Assembly: GCF_000018545.1 (NCBI RefSeq)
Contig: NC_012587.1
Span: 124,001 to 188,000 of the forward strand
Origin: Sinorhizobium fredii NGR234
Lineage (GTDB): Bacteria > Pseudomonadota > Alphaproteobacteria > Rhizobiales > Rhizobiaceae
Length of the DNA stretch: 64,000 bases
Direction: 5' to 3'
The translations under genes were made by a program, and so were the position numbers. Within the stretch, counting starts at the first letter, position 1; the number at the start of each line of letters is the position of its first letter. The notes under the pieces are model-generated. The model saw only the letters and a program-made list of their open reading frames with translations. It made no database searches and was not told where the DNA came from. Shown piece after piece: positions 53,225-59,976 of the stretch.

Positions 53225-54322
53225 ATGGGCCGGGAAACAGGGATTTTGGCCGACCGCGCGATTGCTGCGCTGTTTGCCTCGGGACGTCTGAAGAGCGAGA
53301 AGGCGCTGGATGATGACCAGATCCAGCCGGCCAGCCTCGATCTTCGCCTCGGATCCAAGGCATTTCGCGTCCGCGCCAGCTTCATGCCGGGGCCGGCCCA
53401 CCTCGTTGCCGACAAGCTCGACCGCCTGAAGCTGCATGTCATCGATCTCAGCGCGGGCGCGGTTCTGGAGACAGGCTGCGTCTACATCGTGCCGCTGATG
53501 GAGAGCCTTTCCCTGCCGGAGGGCATGTCCGCCTCCGCCAATCCGAAGAGCTCGACCGGCCGCCTCGATATCTTCACGCGCGTCATCACCGACCGGGCGC
53601 AGGAGTTCGACAAGATCCCGGCCGGCTATAACGGGCCGCTTTACCTGGAGATCAGCCCTCGGACCTTTCCGATCGTCGTCCGCCGCGGTTCGCGGCTGTC
53701 GCAGATCCGTTTCCGCGTCGGTCACTCGGTTCTTTCCGAACAGGAGCTGCTCGGCCTGCACGAAAGCGACGTGCTCGTTGCCAGCGAGCGGCCCAATATC
53801 AGCGGCGGCGGCATCGCGCTGTCGATCGACCTCAAGGGGACCGGCCCCGACGGCCTGATTGGCTATCGCGGCAAGCACCACACCTCGGTGGTCGACGTCG
53901 ACAAGAAGGCGGAACACGCGGTCTTCGATTTCTGGGAGCCGCTCTACAGCCGCGGACGCGACGACCTGATCCTCGATCCGGACGAGTTCTATATCCTCGT
54001 CTCGCGCGAGGCAGTGCACGTCCCGCCGCTCTACGCCGCCGAGATGACGCCCTTCGATCCGCTGGTCGGCGAGTTCCGCGTCCATTATGCCGGTTTCTTC
54101 GACCCGGGTTTCGGCCACGCCTCGGCCGGCGGCAGCGGCAGTCGTGCCGTGCTCGAGGTGCGCAGCCATGAGGTGCCCTTCATCCTCGAACACGGGCAAA
54201 TCGTCGGCCGCCTCATCTACGAGCATATGCTGGAGCGGCCGGAGGGCCTCTACGGTCTTGATCTCGGCTCGAACTACCAGGCGCAGGGCCTCAAGCTTTC
54301 GAAGCATTTTCGCGCCGAGTGA
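53225..54322 (+). CDS. dcd: dCTP deaminase family protein, double-domain form
   Basis: Trimeric-dUTPase-fold enzyme that deaminates dCTP to dUTP. The 365-aa protein is nearly twice the length of E. coli Dcd (193 aa), because the fold is duplicated: the first copy has QIQPASLDLRLGSKAFRV (about 37-54) and SANPKSSTGRLDIFTRVITDRAQEFDKIPAGYNG with the active-site region; the second begins near residue 195 (GIALSIDLKG, then RSHEVPFILEHGQIVGRLIYEHM). Such fused forms are usual in Rhizobiales. ATG 53225 lies after GAGGATGGG; the upstream in-frame ATGs are less likely. It is divergent from metZ. Confidence 0.88.
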   Translation: MGRETGILADRAIAALFASGRLKSEKALDDDQIQPASLDLRLGSKAFRVRASFMPGPAHLVADKLDRLKLHVIDLSAGAVLETGCVYIVPLMESLSLPEGMSASANPKSSTGRLDIFTRVITDRAQEFDKIPAGYNGPLYLEISPRTFPIVVRRGSRLSQIRFRVGHSVLSEQELLGLHESDVLVASERPNISGGGIALSIDLKGTGPDGLIGYRGKHHTSVVDVDKKAEHAVFDFWEPLYSRGRDDLILDPDEFYILVSREAVHVPPLYAAEMTPFDPLVGEFRVHYAGFFDPGFGHASAGGSGSRAVLEVRSHEVPFILEHGQIVGRLIYEHMLERPEGLYGLDLGSNYQAQGLKLSKHFRAE

Positions 54323-54327
54323 GCCCA

Positions 54328-54466
54328 CTGCATGATTCCTAAATCGGAATCGATTTAAGCAATCATGCAGCAGTTCAAAGTGCTACAGCGACCTTAGCGC
54401 GTCCGATTGGACGCGCGGCGCTGTAAAGCAATTCCAGGAAAAGTGTGTAACGGTTTTCCGTCCGGA
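54328..54466. repeat. mosaic rhizobial intergenic repeat
   Basis: Contains CTGCATGATT...AATCATGCAG (54328-54370), GCGCGTCC-GATT-GGACGCGC (54397-54416), and a GGAAAAGTGTGTAACGGTTTTCC segment at about 54438-54460 that recurs at about 59864-59886. The three modules together look like a composite palindromic element. It separates dcd from tRNA-Gly. Confidence 0.7.
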
Positions 54467-54531
54467 TTTGCGTCGTTTCAAAGATAGTCGCTTGACAGAT
54501 CGCGGCGGTTGAGGAAATTTCCGCTTCTGAC

Positions 54532-54606
54532 GCGGGTGTAGTTCAGTGGTAGAACGCCAGCTTCCCAAGCTTGATGTCGTCGGTTCGATCCCGATCACCC
54601 GCTCCA
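54532..54606 (+). tRNA. tRNA-Gly (anticodon CCC)
   Basis: Cloverleaf with acceptor GCGGGTG/CACCCGC, D arm GTTC..GAAC, anticodon stem CCAGC/GCTTG (one mismatch) with loop TTCCCAA (anticodon CCC, reads GGG = Gly), T arm GTCGG-TTCGATC-CCGAT, encoded CCA end. Confidence 0.95.
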
Positions 54607-54721
54607 TTTTTTCTTTCGTCCGCCATCCGTTTGAGGGCCGCCGCTTCTGCGCGGCTCCTGCCTATGGCCAGCCCTGCAACACCCCGCTAAGGTCCGGTCA
54701 CTGTTCGGGAATCGGATCACA

Positions 54722-55573
54722 ATGACGCGCGTTTTCTTTCATCGTCTTTTCGGAATGCTTGCTGTCACAGTGGCGCTTCTCGCGTCCGGGGCGGGCGCCG
54801 CACCGAACGACCTGCCTCTGCTGTTCGATGCCCGCGAGCGCATCGCCAAGCCTGATCTGACCGCGCTGGCGCGGTTGCGGTTCCTCACGACGGTCGATTT
54901 CCCGCCGTTCAATTTCATCGACCAGTCGGGCAAGCTTTCCGGCTTTCACGTCGACCTTGCCCGGGAAATCTGCCGCGAACTTGAGATCGAGTCGAAATGC
55001 CAGATCCAGGCGGTAACCTATCCCGAGCTGATGCCGGCCCTTGAACAGGGCCAGGGCGAGGCGATCGTCGCCGGCATCGCCGTGACGCCGGAACTGCGGC
55101 GGCGTTTCGCCTTCTCCAGGGCCTTCATGCAAATGCCGGCACGCTTCGCCCTCAACAGGAAGGCGGCCGAGGGCGTCAAGAGCCCGGCCGATCTCGTCGG
55201 CAAGCCCATCGGGGCGGTCGCCGGGACGACGCATGAGGCGATGCTGAAAGCCTTCTTTCCGCAGCTCGAAGCCAAGGCCTATCCCGATCGCGATGCCTTG
55301 CTGAACGCCTTGCGGGAGGGCGCCGTGACGGCCGCCTTCTCCGATGCCATGCAGCTTTCCTTCTGGGTCTCCGGCAGCGTCGCCGCAGGATGCTGCACTT
55401 TGCTGGACGGCGCCTATTTCTCTGAGCGCTTCCTGGGCGAGGGCCTGACGATCATGAACCGCACGACCGAGCCTGCCTTGACCCAGGCGATCGACCACGC
55501 GCTGCTGGCGCTGTCACGCAGCGGCAGGCTGGAGGAGATCTACCTGCGCTATTTTCCGAACGGCATCTATTGA
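54722..55573 (+). CDS. ABC transporter substrate-binding protein, family 3
   Basis: Periplasmic solute-binding protein of the amino-acid type (SBP_bac_3), 283 aa. It has a signal peptide (LFGMLAVTVALLASGAGA, about 9-26), FLTTVDFPPFNFIDQSGKLSGFHVDLAREI (about 55-85), the binding-site Arg region GIAVTPELRRRFAFS, and ADLVGKPIGAVAGTTHEAMLKAF. No permease or ATPase gene is adjacent, so it is an orphan that either serves a transporter elsewhere or acts as a sensor. A possible substrate is an amino acid, but this is not shown. The gene lies 115 bp after tRNA-Gly. Confidence 0.87.
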   Translation: MTRVFFHRLFGMLAVTVALLASGAGAAPNDLPLLFDARERIAKPDLTALARLRFLTTVDFPPFNFIDQSGKLSGFHVDLAREICRELEIESKCQIQAVTYPELMPALEQGQGEAIVAGIAVTPELRRRFAFSRAFMQMPARFALNRKAAEGVKSPADLVGKPIGAVAGTTHEAMLKAFFPQLEAKAYPDRDALLNALREGAVTAAFSDAMQLSFWVSGSVAAGCCTLLDGAYFSERFLGEGLTIMNRTTEPALTQAIDHALLALSRSGRLEEIYLRYFPNGIY

Positions 55574-55597
55574 ACGAATCCGCGGCGTGCTGGGCGG

Positions 55598-56008
55598 CTA
55601 CCTGCGGAAGCGGGCGAGGGCGCCGCGTTCGATCGCCGCGCAGGTGAGCTTGTCGAGGGCGAGCCGGTCGCGCAACAGCTGCAGCAGCCGGATTTCCTCG
55701 GTGCGGATGCGCTGGTCGGCGGCGGCGATCTCGACGGCAAGTGCATAGGCGGTTTCGTAGTGCCGCTGCGGCAGCGATTCGCGAACCATTTCGAGGGTGA
55801 CGTCGAGCCCCTCGGGAGCGGCAAGCTGGGCCGCGCATTCGCGGCCGATATGGACCAGCCGGTCCTCGTCGAAACCGTCGAAGGCCGGCAGGAAACGCAC
55901 GAGCCCGCCGATCCGCGCGAATTCGTCATCGCTCATGCTTCTGTCCACGGCCGACATCATGACCATGACATAGACGAGGGCTTCGTGCTGGCTGAAGCTT
56001 GCGGACAT
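55598..56008 (-). CDS. TerB-family tellurite resistance-like protein
   Basis: A 136-aa all-helical protein of the TerB fold: EALVYVMVMMSAVDRSMSDDEFARIGGLV (about 9-37) and a second EIAAADQRIRTEEIRLLQLLRDRLAL (about 93-118), each with an acidic Asp/Glu cluster for metal binding (DRSMSDDE, DQRIRTEE). TerB domains are linked with tellurite and stress responses, but this gene stands alone without other ter genes, so a stress function is only inferred. It converges with the solute-binding protein gene and is followed upstream by the SNase-like gene on the same strand. Confidence 0.85.
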   Translation of the reverse strand: MSASFSQHEALVYVMVMMSAVDRSMSDDEFARIGGLVRFLPAFDGFDEDRLVHIGRECAAQLAAPEGLDVTLEMVRESLPQRHYETAYALAVEIAAADQRIRTEEIRLLQLLRDRLALDKLTCAAIERGALARFRR

Positions 56009-56056
56009 CGGTTCTCCCGGGACTGGTGGCGCTGAGTTAGGGATTTTCGGGCGGGC

Positions 56057-56866
56057 TTACAAGTCCGGCGCGGGCTCGCCGAAGTCCGTGCCGGCGGCGG
56101 GCTCCTCGATCACCGCAGGCCTGCGGCGCAAGTCACGCGGGTCATCGCCGTAGAAACCGCGCTTGGCGTTTCGCGCGTCTTCGGCTTTCGCTTCGAGCGG
56201 CGTGCCGGGCAGGGGAGTGGCCCAGCCGTTCGTGACCAGCCATTCGGCGACGTTCATGTTGCCGACCTTGCAGCTTACGGCGGGGGAGCCTTCGGCCTTC
56301 TCGTCGATCTGGTCGCAGACGAGTGCTCGCCCCCTCAGGAAATTGCGGAATGCGGTGCGCGCGACCATGCCGCAGGGCCAACTCTTGCCGGCTCCCTCGC
56401 AAACCTTCTCCGCCTTCTCCGGCTCTATGTCCTTGATCTGCAGCGTCGTGTCGCCGTTCTGGACGAGGCCGGCGGCAAGGGCGACGGGTCGTTGCAAGAC
56501 GAGGGGCACCGCCTTCTTTTCGGGCGGTGCGGAGAAGGGCGGCCGCGGCGCGATCCGTTCAAGCGGTTTGGCAACACCTTCTTCCGGGATGGCGAAAAGA
56601 TTGGGGTCGACCGGCCGCACCGGCGTCCTGGAGGTCTTGGCGGCCGCCTCGGCGGGCGGCGGCGCCGGCTCGGCTGGAGGCTCCGCCGCCGGAACTGGCT
56701 CTTCGGCCGGCTCGTCGATCGCGGCAGCGTCCGGCGTCTCGAGCACGAAATCGGGCGTGGCGGCGCTCTCGCGGCCGCGGATCGTAGCGGCCCCGCCGAG
56801 CAGGATGGCGGCGTAGAGGGCGAGGGCGGCGAGCCCGCCGACGATGGAGATGACCTGCGGCCGCAT
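56057..56866 (-). CDS. thermonuclease-like (SNase) domain protein, membrane anchored
   Basis: A 269-aa protein with an N-terminal membrane helix (IVGGLAALALYAAILLGGAA, about 7-26), a long Pro/Ala/Glu-rich linker (about 45-110), and a C-terminal domain like staphylococcal nuclease: DIEPEKAEKVCEGAGKSWPCGMVARTAFRNFLRGRALVC and NMNVAEWLVTNGWATPL, followed by DARNAKRGFY. The second and third conserved acidic/Arg residues of true SNases are not obvious, so catalysis is doubtful. It would be an envelope-facing protein. The regulator gene at 56879-57532 ends 12 bp upstream of its start, so they may be cotranscribed. Confidence 0.72.
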   Translation of the reverse strand: MRPQVISIVGGLAALALYAAILLGGAATIRGRESAATPDFVLETPDAAAIDEPAEEPVPAAEPPAEPAPPPAEAAAKTSRTPVRPVDPNLFAIPEEGVAKPLERIAPRPPFSAPPEKKAVPLVLQRPVALAAGLVQNGDTTLQIKDIEPEKAEKVCEGAGKSWPCGMVARTAFRNFLRGRALVCDQIDEKAEGSPAVSCKVGNMNVAEWLVTNGWATPLPGTPLEAKAEDARNAKRGFYGDDPRDLRRRPAVIEEPAAGTDFGEPAPDL

Positions 56867-56878
56867 CTTGACGCTATC

Positions 56879-57532
56879 CTATTGGCTGGCCCAGACGATC
56901 CGGGCAATCCATTCGACGTCTTTCATCTCGAAACTTCGGTTCGGGTGGTCGGGATTGAGCGACAGAAGCTCGACGCCGCGCGACGTCTGCCGCGCCAGGA
57001 TCTTCGCCATCACCTCGCCCTCGCAGCTCTTGAGGACGACGCGGTCGCCACGGCGCACCGATGCGCCCGGATCGACAATCAGGACGTCCCCGTCACGGTA
57101 AAGCGGCAGCATGCTGTCGCCCTGGACCTCCAAGGCGTAGACGCTGGCCTTGCTCTGCGCTGCGACTGGAAAATCGACCTCATCCCAACCCTGGCCGACG
57201 GGAAACCCGCCGTCGTCGAAAAAGCCGCCTGCGCCGGCCTGCGCGAAACCGATGAGCGGAATGCCGGCAGCCGGCAGACCGGTGCGCGACGATGGGCCGC
57301 TACCGGACTGCAGGAGCGCCATGAATTGGTCGATCGTCGCGCCGGTCGCTTCGAGGACCTTCGAAATCGATTCCGTCGACGGCCAGCGGTCGCGACCGTC
57401 AGGCGACTGGCGCTTCGACTTGTTGAAGGATGTCGGATCGAGGCCGGCGCGGCGTGCAAGGCCGGACGGCGAGAGCTGATGGCGCTCCGCCAGCGCGTCG
57501 ATCGCCCGCCAGATGCTGTCATGTGAAAGCAT
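56879..57532 (-). CDS. XRE / S24 LexA-like transcriptional regulator
   Basis: A 217-aa repressor with an N-terminal helix-turn-helix (MLSHDSIWRAIDALAERHQLSPSGLARRAGLDPTSF..., about 5-60) and a C-terminal S24 peptidase-like domain: the Ser in VQGDSMLPLYRDGD (about 135-146) and the Lys in VLKSCEGEVMAKIL (about 165-178). The Ser/Lys dyad may allow self-cleavage or only dimerisation, as in many chromosomal members such as those ahead of rhizobial stress genes. ATG 57532 follows GGAGCGAC; the open frame continues to 57574. No target genes can be named. Confidence 0.85.
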   Translation of the reverse strand: MLSHDSIWRAIDALAERHQLSPSGLARRAGLDPTSFNKSKRQSPDGRDRWPSTESISKVLEATGATIDQFMALLQSGSGPSSRTGLPAAGIPLIGFAQAGAGGFFDDGGFPVGQGWDEVDFPVAAQSKASVYALEVQGDSMLPLYRDGDVLIVDPGASVRRGDRVVLKSCEGEVMAKILARQTSRGVELLSLNPDHPNRSFEMKDVEWIARIVWASQ

Positions 57533-57690
57533 GTCGCTCCACCCCGCCACAGTGCGGCGACGCGGACCGACCATCGGCTACGTCGCGCCCGCTTCCGCCT
57601 CATTTTGTACCCTAACGAGGCGAGGAACCGCCGTAAAGAACAGGCAGGAAAATAGTCCTGTGCTTGCGATAAGGGACGCCCACGACGGGC

Positions 57691-58215
57691 TCATGAACCG
57701 GCGTTGGCGGGTTCCCGTTCCGTGGCCTTGCGGGCTATGACCTCCTCATAGGCCGCCTGCAGCGTCTGGCGCACGGATGGGCCCTCCGATACACGAGACA
57801 CGCCGAGATGTTCGGCCCTGAGCTCGTCCATGAAGCGTTCCCAAAGAACCGGGCCGCCCTCCTCCATGAGCTGGGCGCGGATGCTCAGTTCCTCGCTGAC
57901 CGGCAGATAGCGTCGGCCCCAGGCGCCAAGATGCGCCATGATCGGCACCAGCGCGATCGCCATCTCGGTCAGGCTGTAGATCGCCTTCTGCTTGTGGCTC
58001 GGATCGTCGCGCTTGGTCAGCATGCCGATTTCGAGCAGCGTCTTCAGCCGGTCGGCGAGGATGTTGGAAGAAATGCCCTCCTGTGATCGCAAGAGCTCGC
58101 GGAAATGGCGTTTGCCACCGAAGATCATGTCGCGGATGATCAGGAGGCTCCATTTGTCGCCGAAGACTTCGAGCGAGAGATTGATCGGGCAGGCAGAGCG
58201 GTGATCGTCAGTCAT
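57691..58215 (-). CDS. HxlR-family transcriptional regulator
   Basis: A winged-helix regulator of the HxlR/MarR-related type. The N-terminal half has the HxlR signature CPINLSLEVFGDKWSLLIIRDMIFGGKRHFRELLRS (about 8-43), with SNILADRLKTLLEIGMLTK as the recognition helix and wing. The protein is 174 aa, longer than usual (about 110-130), owing to a C-terminal helical extension (about 115-174). ATG 58215 is preceded by AGAGG; the frame is open to 58251. It lies 151 bp downstream of a LysE-family exporter gene on the same strand, which it may control. Confidence 0.88.
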   Translation of the reverse strand: MTDDHRSACPINLSLEVFGDKWSLLIIRDMIFGGKRHFRELLRSQEGISSNILADRLKTLLEIGMLTKRDDPSHKQKAIYSLTEMAIALVPIMAHLGAWGRRYLPVSEELSIRAQLMEEGGPVLWERFMDELRAEHLGVSRVSEGPSVRQTLQAAYEEVIARKATEREPANAGS

Positions 58216-58366
58216 TCGGGCCTCTGTAGCGGGGCGGATGCGGACCGGCAATTTTCCGCACCCTTCAAAACTGCTTGCATTATTGCAGCAGTAACGCTAC
58301 AGTGCAACTGCTTTCAAAATGATATCAGTATTGACGGCGCGGGTGCGGTCGCCCATGGGCCTCGCT

Positions 58367-58945
58367 TCAGATCATCGACGCAAGCGCGCTGCCGGCGATC
58401 CCGAAGGAAAAGGCGACGAGGCAGACTGCGGCGATGCGGCGGGGCAGGCGCGGGGCGACCGGCCGCGGCAAACGCGCCAGGAGAGTGCCGGCGGCAATCC
58501 ACAGCGAACCGGCACCAAGCGTCAGCATCGCAAACCCGAGAAGCCATGGCAGCATCGCTTGAAGCCCAACCTGCGGCATGATGACGAGCGCAATGATCAG
58601 CGCCTTCGGGTTGAGGAGAGTGGTAACGAACACCTGTCCGGGGGCGATCGGCCGATCGCTTGCGCCCTGCGCCTTCATCGTCCAGAGGGCATGCGCCATG
58701 AAGAGGATCCAGCCGGCGGCGGCGAGCTTCAGCAGGAGGCCGACAGCCGGATGCGCGGAAATGAGCGGCGCCGCCAGCACCGTCACCGGGACGATCACCG
58801 TCAGATAGCCGCCGAGTTCGCCGGCAAGCAGCGGCAAGGAGCGTCGCATGCCGGCCGCCGCACCGGAAAGCCACAACAGCGTATTGGTCGGCCCGGGCGT
58901 CGCGAGCAGAAGCAGGATGGCAAGGGCGAAGGGGAGCGGCTGCAT
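58367..58945 (-). CDS. LysE-family exporter (RhtB type)
   Basis: Inner-membrane amino-acid or amino-acid-derivative exporter of 192 aa with about six transmembrane helices. The family's N-terminal motif is ATPGPTNTLLWLSGAAAGM (GPxN..., about 16-34), followed by VILAAPLIS-like hydrophobic segments and TTLLNPKALIIALVIMPQ (about 110-128, LNPKA is the conserved loop). The substrate cannot be told. Its start at 58945 has a usable purine run. The HxlR gene lies downstream, and a repeat element lies upstream. Confidence 0.88.
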   Translation of the reverse strand: MQPLPFALAILLLLATPGPTNTLLWLSGAAAGMRRSLPLLAGELGGYLTVIVPVTVLAAPLISAHPAVGLLLKLAAAGWILFMAHALWTMKAQGASDRPIAPGQVFVTTLLNPKALIIALVIMPQVGLQAMLPWLLGFAMLTLGAGSLWIAAGTLLARLPRPVAPRLPRRIAAVCLVAFSFGIAGSALASMI

Positions 58946-59074
58946 GATTGGTGCTGTCGTTGCTGATCTCTTCTCCTGCTCTTAGCGGACCGGTTAGCGC
59001 GCGGACTTGATCTTGGTCAACTACCCGCCCAGTGACCTCAGCTTCGTGTCAGGCGCTGTGTCTCCCCTTGCTCC

Positions 59075-59184
59075 GTCATCCTCGGGCTTGACCCGAGGAT
59101 CCAGAATCAATCGGGGAGGCATTGCATTCAGTGTGCCAATGGTTGCTCGTGTTTGGATCCTCGGGTCAAGCCCGAGGATGACGG
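59075..59184. repeat. inverted-repeat element, copy 1
   Basis: Arms GTCATCCTCGGGCTTGACCC / (GAGGATCC) at 59075-59103 and their inverse at 59154-59184, about 50 bp apart. The motif also contains its own palindrome (TCGGGCTTGACCCGA). A second copy is at 59660-59763; the middle sequences differ. This GTCATCCTCGGGCTTGACCC family is widely dispersed in alphaproteobacterial genomes. Confidence 0.8.
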
Positions 59185-59274
59185 AGGTATTGGGCAAAAG
59201 GGAGCTCACAAAGCCCTATTTTCGCAGGCTGCGAGTTCCCCGAAAACGACAGGGCACAGGAAGAAAAGCGAGCG

Positions 59275-59571
59275 TCAGCTCCTGTGCAGCCGGATCGGCC
59301 GCGTCTTCTCCCGCACGATCTCTCCCCTTGCCTCGAGGTCGAGTTGCACGGCTTTCGACCACCAGGAGACGCCCTTGCCGCCCGGAAACCGCTCTTCCGG
59401 CAGATGGGCGAAGATGCGCTCGCGAACTTCGGCCAGCGTCAGCCCGGGCGCTTGCACGGGGATCACCGCGAGCAGGGCGGTCTTCATCGCCGCATACTTA
59501 TCGGCGTCGACCGAAGTGGTCTTGCCGGGGTGGATGATGTTCTCGACGGTGATCCGGTTGGACTTCGACAT
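59275..59571 (-). CDS. conserved hypothetical protein (DUF6958-like)
   Basis: A 98-aa protein with MSKSNRITVENIIHPGKTTSVDADKYAAMKTALLAVIP and later LTLAEVRERIFAHLPEERFPGGKGVSWWSKAVQLDLEARG, a pattern I associate with the small DUF6958 family; it looks like a winged-helix fold (SWWSKAVQLDLEARG as the third helix). ATG 59571 follows GGAGGA with ideal spacing. It is enclosed by the two inverted-repeat copies at 59075 and 59660, with no other gene nearby. The function is unknown. Confidence 0.75.
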   Translation of the reverse strand: MSKSNRITVENIIHPGKTTSVDADKYAAMKTALLAVIPVQAPGLTLAEVRERIFAHLPEERFPGGKGVSWWSKAVQLDLEARGEIVREKTRPIRLHRS

Positions 59572-59659
59572 GGTTGTTCCTCCAGTTCGCATCCCAAGGA
59601 CGGTCGAGCGGGGTGGGAACCGACAACGCGTTGGCATGATCGGCTCTCACCCCCCCCCC

Positions 59660-59763
59660 GTCATCCTCGGGCTTGACCCGAGGATCCAGTATCAAGCGCG
59701 CCTCCACCGGTGCGCTCACGTTGGCTTGTGCATGGATCCTCGGGTCAAGCCCGAGGATGACGG
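59660..59763. repeat. inverted-repeat element, copy 2
   Basis: Same arms as copy 1 (GTCATCCTCGGG... at 59660-59688 and its inverse at 59733-59763) with a different loop region. A run of 10 C precedes the left arm (59650-59659). The two copies bracket the 98-aa gene. Confidence 0.8.
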
Positions 59764-59808
59764 AGGTGGTATACGAGGCCAGTACTGCTGATGTCTGGAA
59801 GACTGACG

Positions 59809-59834
59809 AAAAAGGGCCGCACACGGTGCGGCCC
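59809..59834 (-). terminator. intrinsic terminator of the fadA-fadB operon
   Basis: GGGCCGCAC-ACG-GTGCGGCCC at 59814-59834. On the minus strand it is followed by TTTTT (59809-59813). It lies about 143 bp after the fadB stop, so it would end the beta-oxidation operon. Confidence 0.75.
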
Positions 59835-59851
59835 TCGAACACTCCTCGTGT

Positions 59852-59963
59852 AGAGCGGGATGAGGAAAAGTGTGTGCGGTTTTCCGCCCGCATCCCGCTC
59901 TAACCTATTGGAATCGATCACGTTCATGATTTTAGGTCGAGCCGGCCTAAAATCATCGTGATC
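59852..59963. repeat. mosaic rhizobial intergenic repeat
   Basis: AGAGCGGGATG (59852-59862) pairs with CATCCCGCTCT (59891-59901), with GGAAAAGTGTG...GGTTTTCC between them as in 54438-54460. Next comes a second dyad, GATCACG..ATGATTTTAGG / CCTAAAATCAT..CGTGATC (59916-59963). It is related to the 54328-54466 element. Confidence 0.72.
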
Positions 59964-59976
59964 TAGGGCTGGCGGC

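Noticed and set aside
59650..59659. Run of ten C as a phase-variable tract
   Set aside because: It lies in non-coding repeat DNA, about 80 bp upstream of the 98-aa gene's start and not inside a coding frame; no evidence for a switch.
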